64,000 nucleotides of DNA from NCBI GenBank assembly GCA_023055425.1, contig JALGPY010000009.1, positions 56,296,616 to 56,360,615 of the forward strand, in the 5' to 3' direction. This DNA is from Linanthus parryae (taxonomy: Eukaryota; Streptophyta; Magnoliopsida; Ericales; Polemoniaceae). A program made the translations under genes and the position numbers. The notes below the pieces were generated by a model. It did no database searches. It was not told where the DNA came from and was given only the letters and a program-made list of their open reading frames with translations. Of this stretch, positions 24,384-33,604 are shown piece by piece (the stretch's first letter is position 1; the number at the start of each line of letters is the position of its first letter).

Positions 24384-27300
24384 GAAAAACCCTTTACGAG
24401 TCAGGTTAACCATAAGAGGAAGCCTCACTGTACAAATACAAGACTGAATCCAGCCTAACATCCACCCGAAACACTGCCGACTAAAGCCCATCCTATCCCG
24501 AAGATAAAGCAGAAAATGCTAACTCACGTGATTATGAAAGCTTTCTGAATATCTGATTTGCAAAGCACTCTCGACTAACCTCCTGTCAACCTATGATCCA
24601 CGCACACCATAACTGCATCCAGAATCTGTAATCTCAACACCAATACCTTAGCAAAAATCTTATAAGAGCAATTCAGCAGACTTATAGGTCTAAAATCTTG
24701 AATGCATACAGCACCAGGTGTTTTAGGGAGAAGAACGACAAAAGTAGCATTCGAGCTCCACTCAGAAGTCCCAGTAAGATGAACTTATCAACGACATACC
24801 TCTGTCATCCAAATTCTGCTATGAGAAAGCAATCGTTAAAAACATCACAACCCGGACCTTTATCACCCCCTAAAGAAAACAAGGATTGCATCACATCCTC
24901 CTCCTCAAAAGGAGCATCCTACCCAGCCCTCACCCCCTTGACTAAAACCCCAAAATCTAACCCCTCCTTTCTTGGTCTCTCCGTATCATTCATATGAAAA
25001 ATATTCTGATAAATGCCAACAGTCACCCACCTCAATCTGACTAATGTAATTCGACTTTCTGAGGGACTAAACTAAAGGATGAAAGAACTTCAAGCACGTA
25101 ACACCCTCATTCAACCACAAGGCCCTAGATGTTTGGAGCCAACTGGACTTCAGACTCGCTATACGAGCAAACTTACCCATCAGAAAGGCGTGCCTGTCAC
25201 TCCTGCCCTCAACACCTCCTCGGCTACCACTTTCTCTCCACAATCGAAGTCAGCCGAGGTTTAGCCTTTCAAACCTCCAACTGAAGAAACTCTTCCTTAC
25301 TCCACCGCTTAATGTCAAACTACAGCAAAGCAGACCTCCTACCCTCAAAATAACTCACATAACCCTAGATCCCGTAAACCTCCCAACAAATTTGGATTCA
25401 ATTGTTAAAGCCATCAACCTGCAACAACATATTTCGAAAACAAATCGAGCAAATTTGGAAAATGATCGGAAACAGGAGAGAACAGACAGACCTACCCTCA
25501 TACCTCTCCTCTCAATCTGCCGACAGTGTAAAAAAATTGATACAAGACTGGCGCTCTTCGGCAAATCACGTAAAACTCTCACCGGCTAACAGAAAATGAC
25601 ATGTATGACACCAGTAAGGCACCCCCCCCCCCCCCCCTGGCGCACAGAAGGATACTGGACCACGTTAACATCTACTCCCACACACCACGGGACCTCCCAC
25701 CTATCAGTAATAGAAGCAATGTCCTCAAAGAACTCTACTTTCCAGCATAAGTAAACGGACTGCATACCCCAAGAGAATCCACAACCCTCCACCCACCACA
25801 TTCTTAAAAAGACTTGATTGGGAAAACCTGCCCACATCACCCTCCACCTTCTCCACGACCCACTTATCCCACAGCAATAAAAAGCCTCCCAATGACCCCA
25901 CATCTGGCTGACATCTCCACTAAACATAGTAACCTACATCTCGAAAGGTTTAGCTAACCACAGATCTTTTCTTCTTTTGGAGGATCATAGTTGAAGCTTT
26001 AACGGTTTAAATAGTCACAACCAACAATAACAGGTGCACTAGGACTGACTTTCCTTCTCAGCTTGCATGACCTCAAAGTAGACATTTTTCCCCTATATAT
26101 ACACCAATCCTACTAAAGGAATCAAATTCTCAGCTTATCCTATAGCTCTCATTTCCAACTTATCTCAATTTACTAAAGAATCAGCCTCAATTTCACATGC
26201 GAACATGCAGTTTAGAGTAGACGTAGACCTAAAGACAGCTGTTCTGAAGCAAGCAGAAATCCCACAAGAGGACTCAACCTTCACCTCCTTCCCAATAAAC
26301 CTTATTCAACCTCAATTGTGACCAAACCCGACGAAAGCATAACCTAATTATCCAGAAAATAACAACATTACTAAGAAACAAGAAGCAATTATTCGCAAAT
26401 TGGATAGCTGAAAAGGAGTGACTTTCCTTCTCAGCTTATGATAAGTGTGGAGGAATGCAACATGACCTCAAACTAGACATTTTTTCCACTATATATAGAC
26501 CAATCCTACTACAGGAATCAAATTTTCAGCTTATCCTATAGCTCCTATTTCCAACTTATCTCAATTTAACAAAGAATCAGCCTCCAATTCATATGCGAAC
26601 ATGCAGTTCACAGTAGACCTAAAGACACTCTAAGGCTCCGTTTGGTTTGGTGGTAAAACATTTTTCTGTAAAATGTTTTCCCTTGTTTTGTTGTTTTGGT
26701 GCTGTTTGGTTGGAAGTAAAATGTTTTCCTGTAAAAGTAGACATTTTTCCCTTCTCAGCCTGCATGACCTCAAACTAGACATTTTCCCCCTATATATATA
26801 GACCAATCCTACTCAAGGAATCAAATTTTCAGCTTCTCATATAGCTCCTATTTCCAACTTATCTCAATTTAACATGGAATCAGCCTCCATTTCACATGCG
26901 AACAGGCAGTTTACAGTAGACCTAGACCTAAAGACAGCTGTTCTTTTTTTTTTTTTTTGTTCAACCAAAGCAGCTGTTCTGAAGCAAGCAGAAATCCCAC
27001 AAGAGGACTCAACCTTCACCTCCTTCCCAATTAACCTAATTCAACCTCAATTGTGACCAAACCTGACAAAAGCATAACCTAATTATCCAGAAAATAACAA
27101 CATTACTGAGAAACAAGAAGCACTTATCGGCAAATTGGATAACTGAAAAGGAGTGACTTTCCTTCTCAGCTTATGATAAGTGTGGAGGAATGCAGCATGA
27201 CCTCAAAGTCGACATTTTTCCCCCTCTATATAGACCAATCCTACTAAAGGAATCAAATTTTCAGCTTATCTCAATTTAACAAAGAATCAGCCTCCATTTC

Positions 27301-27619
27301 ATATGCGAACATGCAGTTTACAGTAAACCTAAACACGCTCTAAGGACTAAACCTTCACCTCATTTCCCAATTAACCTAATTCAACCTCAATCGTGACCTA
27401 ACTCGACAAAATCATAACCTAATTATCCAGAAAAACAACATTACTGAGAAACAAGAAAAAATTATGAGCAAATTGGATTACTGAAAACGAAAGGATAGAG
27501 ATAGAGGTACGAACGAGGTTGCGGAAGGAGATTGGAAGGAGATTGGAGATTTTGACAGTGAGGTAGGCTCCGAATCTCTTGATCAGCTGAACCAAGTCGT
27601 CCTTGGAGTTATCAGCCAT
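13822..27619 (-). CDS. PEX22: PEX22, peroxisome biogenesis protein 22 (membrane anchor of PEX4)
   Basis: Eight exons with GT/AG borders, every one a whole number of codons: 27515-27619, 21668-21901, 21531-21578, 18374-18430, 18194-18295, 15916-15981, 14896-14997, 13822-13929 (stop TGA at 13822-13824). Total 273 residues, close to the roughly 280 of Arabidopsis PEX22. Residues 39-57 (SVGAVAGLALAILFTWRLL) form the single membrane segment. A Pro/Gln/Arg-rich linker follows, then the cytosolic domain with the conserved blocks DEFFQPVK, LGQIVRQKLSEGRK, VTCRLLDVILEE, LYLMERVLDDESE, GVFTSGGLVKDKVLFCSTEIG and FVRQLEPDWHID, ending LEQFFGSV. In plants PEX22 holds the ubiquitin-conjugating enzyme PEX4 on the peroxisome so that the receptor PEX5 can be ubiquitinated and recycled. 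Introns 1, 3 and 5 are 5.6, 3.1 and 2.2 kb and swollen by repeats. The open reading frame is intact. Confidence 0.95.
13930..14895 (-). other. PEX22 intron 7
   Basis: 966 bp. From 14057 (TACTCGCTCCGTCCCAGATT) to about 14280 there is a Stowaway-like start and a GTGTCAGACACTTGGGACAC motif common in plant repeats, but no matching right end, so the element is incomplete or misjudged. Confidence 0.5.
14998..15915 (-). other. PEX22 intron 6
   Basis: 918 bp. Contains an exact 22-bp direct repeat (15082-15103 and 15208-15229, core TATATAGCTCGTCAACCAC), 126 bp apart. No coding sequence. Confidence 0.6.
17441..18036. repeat. 297-bp tandem duplication in PEX22 intron 5
   Basis: Two adjacent copies, 17441-17738 and 17739-18036, nearly identical; both begin AAGAATTCAATCA after TTGAG/TGAG and end AACATTCC(A/C)TTGAG. 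The first copy keeps a plus-strand frame across 17506-17805 (includes RLNWFASQIEEPEIVTEAM); the second is interrupted. I do not recognise the protein. The rest of intron 5 (15982-18193) ends a Stowaway-like TGGGATGGAGGGAGTAC at 16378-16394 and is otherwise unremarkable. Confidence 0.75.
18431..19129 (-). other. PEX22 intron 3, proximal part
   Basis: Holds diverged direct repeats: TTAGTGACTTACTCAGCATA occurs twice (near 18550 and 18600), and CCACTTGTGACAGTTA occurs near 18675 and 18825, each followed by similar TTCCCGTCA...CATATTGACA sequence. No gene. Confidence 0.55.
19130..19975. mobile_element. Mutator-like non-autonomous element with GTATCG repeats
   Basis: Flanked by a 9-bp direct duplication GATATAAGG (19121-19129 and 19976-19984). 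Ends are inverted: left CATAGTTATCAAAGTTTGATA, right (reverse complement) TCTGTTATCAGTATCGAGCG. Both sub-terminal 100-bp regions are built of repeated GTATC/CGATAC words; the middle is AT-rich and non-coding. Nine-base duplications are characteristic of Mutator-like elements. Located in PEX22 intron 3. Confidence 0.7.
19985..21530 (-). other. PEX22 intron 3, distal part
   Basis: About 1.5 kb of AT-rich intron ending with the exon 3 donor. Short open frames only; nothing recognised. Confidence 0.6.
23559..23601 (+). repeat. A(43) homopolymer
   Basis: Uninterrupted A run inside the intronic LINE relic. It could be the tail of a plus-strand retroposon or an expanded tract. Confidence 0.85.
24348..24380. 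repeat. (GA)n microsatellite
   Basis: About 16 GA units within the reverse-transcriptase part of the LINE relic. Confidence 0.85.
26635..26742. mobile_element. Harbinger terminal fragment
   Basis: GGCTCCGTTTGGTTTGGTGG and the following GTAAAATGTTTTCC-type sequence match the left end of the element at 8250. The GTTTGGTTGGAAGTAAAATG part is then repeated. Only one terminus is present. Confidence 0.6.
26945..26970 (-). mobile_element. 26-bp poly(A)-tailed retro-insertion with 10-bp target duplication
   Basis: CAGCTGTTCT occurs directly on both sides (26935-26944 and 26971-26980). Between them, read on the minus strand, is CTTTGGTTGAAC followed by 14 A. The neighbouring tandem copy at about 26236 has the uninterrupted site, proving the insertion. 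Interpreted as an extremely 5'-truncated LINE/SINE-type insertion. Confidence 0.7.
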
Positions 27620-27984
27620 GTCTCAAAGAAGAGAGAGATTCTTCAATTTTTCAATTCGCCGCCGATCGATTGCCGCCGAAGAACAATCGTCAAACCGCCA
27701 TGTCTCCGCCGTCTGCAGAGAGAGAGATCGAGAGAGAGAGAGAGTTGTTGTGTGCAGTTCGTTCTCAGATCTCAGCGTCGTCGAAACTCGGAACTGTGAG
27801 ATAGAGACAGGGAGAAATAATTTATCCTATCTGGTTAGTGTAGTTTTCCTTTTTAGCAGATGAGAAAGTATATGTAAGTGTGGGTGTATGGGATGTGCGA
27901 AGGAGCGTATGGAATGGACGGTGATTGATCTGACAGAGTGTGCAACGGAGAGTTGTTGATGAATATCAACGGTGAGGAATTGAT
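27620..27984 (-). promoter_or_regulatory. PEX22 5' UTR and proximal promoter
   Basis: About 365 bp between the PEX22 start codon and the 3' end of the inserted LINE. On the minus strand it has a CT-rich tract (27718-27745), usual for plant leaders. A four-codon upstream frame ATG GCG GTT TGA (27690-27701) would be in the leader if transcription starts upstream of it. No TATA box assigned. Confidence 0.45.
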
Positions 27985-28113
27985 GATAGTTTTTGTTTCT
28001 TTTGGTCCAAACCAAGTAAATTAAAACACTAACCAGAACCATTACAACCGTCCAAATCCAACAACTTTAGAAAATTAACGTCTCTAAATAAGCTACTGCT
28101 ATCAAAACTACTA

Positions 28114-28199
28114 GGGTAAAAGACAAAAACCACCCCTCGAGTATGGGGTATATACAAAAAAACCCCTCGTGTTCGGGGATATACGAAAACCACCCTTGT
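28114..28199 (+). repeat. Pack-MULE left terminal inverted repeat
   Basis: Inverted copy of 29647-29732. CTCGAGTATGGGG and CGTGTTCGGGG blocks are identical in both arms; the one clear difference is ATACGAAAAC here against ATACAAAAAC. Confidence 0.85.
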
Positions 28200-28694
28200 C
28201 GAGACAAAAACCACCCCTCTCAGTGGATGGACGTTAGACGAAAAACACCCTTCTGTTACAATCAATTAGTACCGGGTGCATTCTGTCTTTTTTTATGACC
28301 ATTTTACCCCTGTTTGTATATTTTTGTTTATTTTGCTCATGTTCTTGGTGTTCTTGGCCACCACCACCACATCCCCGCCATCACCAACAACACCACCACC
28401 ACCGCCGCCACTGCCACAACAATAACAAAACAAAGAACAATAAAGAAAAAAATATATATATCAAGAGACTCACAATAAACATCAAAAGTATATCAATTAA
28501 AGAAGAACAATAACAACACCACATTTGCATTCAAAACCCGGAAGATCCCAATTCGCCGCCGTACAGTTGTGGCAGTGGTATACGGAAAGAAACAGAGGAA
28601 GGAGTATCTGAAACTCCTCACAAAAATGAGTAAGTGCATCACGCACCACATCACTTGCACACCATCTATTAATGGAAAGAAAAAAGCAAAGAGA

Positions 28695-29065
28695 GTGAGA
28701 ATGCGCCTATTAAGCCTCCTCTCCGAAACCCACGGCGACGCTCTCTCCACCCACCTCCCCAAGATGCTCTCCGCCGTCCTCCGCCGCCTCCGCGACTCCG
28801 ACTCCGCCGTCCGCCTCGCCTGCGTCGACGCCGTCGCCTCCATGTGTTCCCAGATCTCGCCTCCTTCCTCAAACCCCTTTCCGATTCCCTGCTCCACGAG
28901 CAGGATAGCAATTCCCAGATCGGGTCCGCCTTGTGCCTCGCTGCGGCGATTGAATCCTCCCCCGACCCGGAAGTCTCGCAGTTACAGAAGCTATTACCGA
29001 AGCTGATGAAGTTGGGGAGGAGTGATTGTTTTAAGGCGAAGGCGGCGTTGGTTTCGGTCGGACCA
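28695..29065 (+). pseudogene. Captured fragment of a TORTIFOLIA1/SPIRAL2-like gene
   Basis: Two frames give HEAT-type helices characteristic of TORTIFOLIA1-like microtubule-binding proteins: RLLSLLSETHGDALSTHLPK and AVLRRLRDSDSAVRLACVDA (28705-28855), then FLKPLSDSLLHEQDSNSQIG, SALCLAAAIESSPDPE and CFKAKAALVSV (28860-29065). A frameshift with apparent loss of several codons lies near 28845-28860, and sequence before and after is unrelated, so only an internal piece was captured. The GC content is far above that of the flanking LINE. Parental gene direction is plus. Whether it is transcribed or produces small RNA against the parent gene cannot be told here. The identification rests on recalled family motifs. 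Confidence 0.72.
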
Positions 29066-29646
29066 ACCAGAGCCAACGCCATACTCAATTCGGCCACCAC
29101 ACCAACATTCAACGACCACAACCGTCGTCCGCCAACACCGCCAGGAGGCCAGGCTCTCTCTTTCGCCGTCCTCGTCCTCGTCCTCTCCGATTGAGAAACC
29201 AAACCCAGAAACCACCGTTCTTTCGCCGTCCTCGTCCTCTCCGTCCCACGATCTGCCACAGCCGCCGCCGAAATCACCGCCAACATCACCCAATCGTACA
29301 GATCTGTTTAGGGCTTGGGCTGGGAGGCTCTGTTAGTCGCTGCTGAGGGGGATAGTCGCCTCCAATCTGTTTCAATCTGAGCTTTGAAAGATGGGGATGG
29401 CGATGGTGGTGGCTGTTGAAGTAGAGAAGGAGAGGCTGAGAGAGGGAGCAAGAGGGGGCGGCGGAGAGGGTGGAGGGATTATCGTCCAGGAAGAGTAGAG
29501 GGAGAGAGAAAAAAGAGAAAATGCTAGGGTTAGAAATGAAGGGGTGGGGAGAAGAAAAGATTATATAGCAATGTATTTTTTCTTGAAAGTGAGGGTATAT
29601 ATGTCATTTTGTCTCTCCGTTAGTCGCCGTTAGTCACCGTTAACTA

Positions 29647-29732
29647 ACAAGGGTGGTTTTTGTATATCCCCGAACACGAGGGGTTTTTTTGTATATACCC
29701 CATACTCGAGGGGTGGTTTTTGTCTTTTACCC
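29647..29732 (-). repeat. Pack-MULE right terminal inverted repeat
   Basis: Inverted partner of 28114-28199. Confidence 0.85.
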
Positions 29733-29741
29733 AAACTACTA

Positions 29742-32700
29742 ACTCCAAACCCTTTCTAATGAACTTCGCTATGAAGTCAGCCACTAAGTTACCTCTTCTA
29801 CAAACCCAGGCAATGTTGTTGACAGCTTGAGGAAATAGAAGCTTCACATCATCAATTAAGATCTGAACATCCCCAAGAAGCTACTGAATTCTTCAAATAT
29901 TGCATTGATCACTTGTTGACAATCCCCTTCAAAAATCATTTTGTTAAGCACCTCCCTCTTCTGGAAAATAGCTTCCCTCAAAGCTTTTGCCTCAACAACA
30001 GCAGCAGAAATAGCTGAATCGCTAGCCCAGCCACTGTCAATTAATGTCGCTTTGTCATCTCTAACAATCCAAGCACTGACCAAGAGTAAAGAGTCTTTGT
30101 CTCAGCTTGCGTCAAAGTTATATTTCCACTGACCTTTTTCAGGGGGTTTCCAACAGGACTGCCACCATTTTGACAGTTGATCACATCCTTGTGGTTTTGC
30201 TTAGCATATAGTCTCGAATAAGAAGCAGACAAAACTTCTAAGGTCTTCACCACTTTCAAAGGATTATGAACAATTTTGTTGAAAACAAATTCATTTCTGG
30301 CTTTCCAAAACAACCACAAAGTAAGCACCACTCTTTCAAGAAAGTCATCAGCACTGTCTTTAGAAGCATCTACTAGCCACATATCCTCTTCCCACTTCTT
30401 AAAACCACAATTATGAGAATGAATAGAACCAGTACTTAGCCCCAGATGACACCAAATGGGTCTAGTCCAAGAACACCCCAGAAATAAGTGTCACTCATCT
30501 TCTTTCTCCAGATTACAAATTTGGCACAAATTTGAAAAACCACAACATTTTTTAGCAAATTAGCATAAGTGGCTAAAGCTGATTTGGAAGCCCTCCACCA
30601 AAATAATATAATTCTTGGAGGAAGTTTGAGATGCCAACTTCTCTTCCAGAACTCTTTAGAAAATCTAAAAGAGGAAGAAGGTTTAGAATTGCAGAAATCC
30701 CCAAAGCATTTTCTACATTGGTAATAATATGCAAGAAACATTTCTCTAACCAAATGAGTACATGTCTTGACTGAGTATTCACCATCCCTAGAAGCTCCCC
30801 AAAGAATTTTATCTTCAATACCCCTCCAGGAAATGAGAATAGCCATAATGGCATTAGCTTCTAACTGTGAAAAATTATTAATGATCACATTCCTATTATA
30901 GCTTCTTGTATTCTCAACAATCAGATAAGAGACTTTGATCAAATGAGCATTGACATTAATTTTGGCAATTCTCTTATTGTGCAACTTTGGAACCCAAGAG
31001 TCTTCAAAGATGTTAATGCTGCCACCATCACCCACCTCCCAGTCCATATTCTTCTTAATAACTTCTAAGCCAGCTAACAGACTTCTCCACACCCAAGAGG
31101 GTGAGGATCCAGTACTTGCATTAAGCAAAGAAGATGAGGGAAAATGAATTGCCTTTAGGATTTTGCAACAGAGAGTGTTGGGATTCTTCAGCAGTCTCCA
31201 ACCATTTTTCCCTAACATAGCCACATTGAAACATTTCAAATTCCTGATAGCCATCCCTCCTTCAGATTTTGGACAAGTCAAATCATTCCAACTGACCCAA
31301 CACACCTTCCTAGTCTTAGGATCACCTCCCCACCAAAAATTACTCAAAAGCTTCACAATTTTTGCTAATAGAGACTTTGGAAGCAAAAGACAGCTCATTA
31401 CATAGCTAGGAATTGCCAAATCCACGGCTTTAATCATAGTCTCTCTACCTGCATAAGAGAGAATTCTCATTTTCCAACCTTGCAAAAAGGTTTCAATTCT
31501 CTCCAAAATGTACTTTAGACACTCTGCTTTTGACTTCCCCCAGAAAACTGGAATTCCAAGTATTTAGAACTCTTGTCAATTTCTGGAATGCCACAAAGAT
31601 TGGATGTCTCAAGAGCCACTTCAGCATAAGTATTTGGGGATATGAGAATACCAGATTTGCTAAAATTTATCTCCGTACATGAGTTCTTACAAAATTCCTT
31701 AAGAATATCCATGAACTTCAGCATTTCCTCCTTGCTAGCATTGAGAAACATAAGGGCATCATCTGCAAACAGAAGGTGGTTAATAGCTACCCCACTAGTT
31801 CCAAATCTCAAACCTTTCAGCCCTCCATTCAGCAATTCTTGTTTTAAGTTTCTTGAAAGCACCTCCATTACAAGAACAAAGAGGTAGGGGGACATGGGGT
31901 CCCCCTGCCTAATCCCCCTCTTTGTGCTAAAAACCTCACCACACTCTCCATTAACCTTGACAGACATGGGTACCGTAGTGATGCATTGATGAACCAATCT
32001 TATAAATTTACCATCAAAGCACAACTTTTCCAACAAAGCTAACAAAAAATCCCAGTTGACCTTATCGTATGCCTATTGAAGATCTAATTTGAGGGCCACA
32101 CATCCACTGGATCCAGATTTCTTCTTTTTAATACATGGAAGCACTCTTGAGCTATTAAAATATTCTCTTGAATCACTCTTCCGGGAACAAAAGCAGACTA
32201 CTCAGGGGCAATAAGTTTATCTGAAACACCTTTAATTCTATTAGCAAGAATCTTAGCAATTACCTTTGTATAAAAATGTGCATAAAGAAATGGACCTGAA
32301 CTCATTCATCTCTTCTGGACATTTGACTTTAGGGATCAAGGCAATAACCGTCTTGTTAATGCTAGGGAGCATAACCTGAGACGAAAAGAAATGTTGTATG
32401 GCAACTACTACTTCCTATTTGATAATAACCCATTGAGAATGGTAGAATAACCATGTAAACCCATCATACCCAGGCGCCTTGTTTGGGTTAATGGAAAACA
32501 CTCTTTCAATTTCTGCAGAAGAAGGGATAGAGCACAAAATAGCATTTTCTTGGTCTGTAATCACTTTATCCACATTTTTGAAAACTACCTCATCAATCTC
32601 ATTGTTGTAGATTTCAAAAAGAGCTTTGAAATACTCATTAGCCATAACCTGAATATCCTCCTTCCTCTCATGCCAATTACCTTCAGCATCCTTTAGCTTA

Positions 32701-33599
32701 TTGATCATGTTAGAATTTCTCCTCATCAAAGTAGTTAGGAAGAAAAACTTAGAGTTCTTGTCACCCTTTTTAAGGAATTTAAGTCTAGACTTCTCCTTCC
32801 AGAACATTTCTTCTCTATCCCATGCTTCACTGATTAATATTTTCACCTCAGTTTGTCTAATTCCCCCCCTCCTTGTTCCAAGGTTGATCTTGAATCCATC
32901 TCAACTCTTCCTCCAATCTTCTAATTTCTTTCAAATTATTTTTGCAGTTGTCTTTGCTCCACCCCTTCAAACCTTCTCTACAATGGCTCAGTCTAGTCGT
33001 AAGATTTGTATAAGAGTTGAAGAGGCCTTCTCCTTCCACAACTGCTGAATAGTAGTGCTGCAACTGTCTTTCTCCAACCAAGCTTCACTGAAAACAAAAT
33101 GATATCTAGACTTTTCTTTTCTCCATTCAGTGTCCAAGATCAAGGGGGCATGATCTGGCCCCAAAATATACTCCCTGGGTAGTTTAGCTTTGGGAAATTG
33201 AACACCCCAAGCAACGCTAATGAACATTCCATCAATTAACTCCCTGACATTACCAACCAGCCTGTTGTTTGACCACCTGTATTTCAAACCTTGAGCATCT
33301 ACTTCCAAAAGACCACATCTGTTTATAAAAGATCTAAAAAAGTTACATTTTCACACAGGGACTTTGTTACCTCCTTGCTTATCATCATTGTTGAGGAAAT
33401 CATTGCAATCGCCAATGATAAGCCAAGGCTCATTAATAAATTTAACAGCTTCCTCTATTTCCTTCCTGAATTTCTTTCTAGCAGCTTGCACTGGGGGAGC
33501 ATAGATCAGAAACCACACTTCCTTGCAAGAATTAGGCTCCTCAATCAAAACTTGAAAAAAAAAACTTGGACCTCCATTGCACCGTAACATTTAGCTATG
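29742..33599 (-). pseudogene. LINE ORF2, main part: endonuclease, reverse transcriptase, zf-RVT, RNase H
   Basis: Endonuclease: PWLIIGDCNDFL (~33410), KYRWSNNRL (~33260), GPDHAPLIL (~33150). RT: NPNKAPGYDGF (~32480), ALKLDL and YDKVNWDFL (~32050-32090), IRQGDPMSPYLFVLVMEVLS (~31890) and FADDALMF (~31760) as the catalytic box. Then LISWRGIEDKILWG and FWKRSWHLKLPPRIILFWWR (zf-RVT, ~30600-30850). The plant-type RNase H gives DSGWASDSAISAAVVEAKAL (~30000) and VCRRGNLVADFIAKF (~29780). Several stops and frameshifts (for example 32412 and 31510) break it into pieces, so it is inactive. The RNase H places it in the plant L1 clade with a C-terminal RNase H. Confidence 0.85.
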
Positions 33600-33604
33600 C
33601 CTTC

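Larger units (their letters stand above)
22470..25927 (-). mobile_element. Degenerate L1-type LINE in PEX22 intron 1
   Basis: Read on the minus strand, the same direction as PEX22, the domains occur in LINE ORF2 order. An endonuclease fragment (WEVPWCVGVDVNVVQYPS, about 25650-25720) comes first, then reverse transcriptase fragments (VSHLPFADDTFVFLEAK, about 24200-24240). Next is the connection region (LLRRVINARLG, ~23400; FEGV-type, ~23050) and the final zinc-binding region with RLAPIVLMWIVWR (~22640) and LEWWTHIPLGSVDYLLDFLN (~22510). Stops and frameshifts are frequent throughout, so it is an old relic. A (GA) microsatellite (24348-24380) interrupts the RT region and a 43-base A tract (23559-23601) the region after it. 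No poly(A) tail or target duplication was identified. Confidence 0.7.
26047..27480. repeat. Four-copy tandem array in PEX22 intron 1, next to exon 1
   Basis: Diverged copies start near 26047, 26420, 26750 and 27154. Each contains CTTCTCAGC, CATGACCTCAAA(G/C)T, GACATTTTT, TATATA(C/G)ACCAATCCTACT, CATGCGAACA(T/G)GCAGTT and AACCTAATTATCCAGAAAA blocks (some deleted). The last copy runs up to about 35 bp from the exon 1 donor. Copy 2 is truncated by a Harbinger-end fragment (26635-26742), and copy 3 carries a 26-bp poly(T) insertion. Confidence 0.75.
28114..29732. mobile_element. Pack-MULE (Mutator-like element carrying host gene fragment)
   Basis: 1,619 bp bounded by the exact 9-bp direct duplication AAACTACTA (28105-28113 and 29733-29741). 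Terminal inverted repeats of about 85 bp begin GGGTAAAAGACAAAAACCAC at both ends and differ at about one position within 85. Sub-terminal sequences are unrelated. The interior is GC-rich and contains a fragment of a TORTIFOLIA1-like gene (28695-29065) and no transposase. All of this fits a non-autonomous Mutator-like gene-capturing element that moved recently. It sits in the 3' UTR of the LINE, about 500 bp upstream of the PEX22 start codon. Confidence 0.85.

Noticed and set aside
28669..29293. Antisense Arg/Gly-rich frames in the Pack-MULE
   Set aside because: Opposite strand of the TORTIFOLIA1-like fragment and its GC-rich surroundings.
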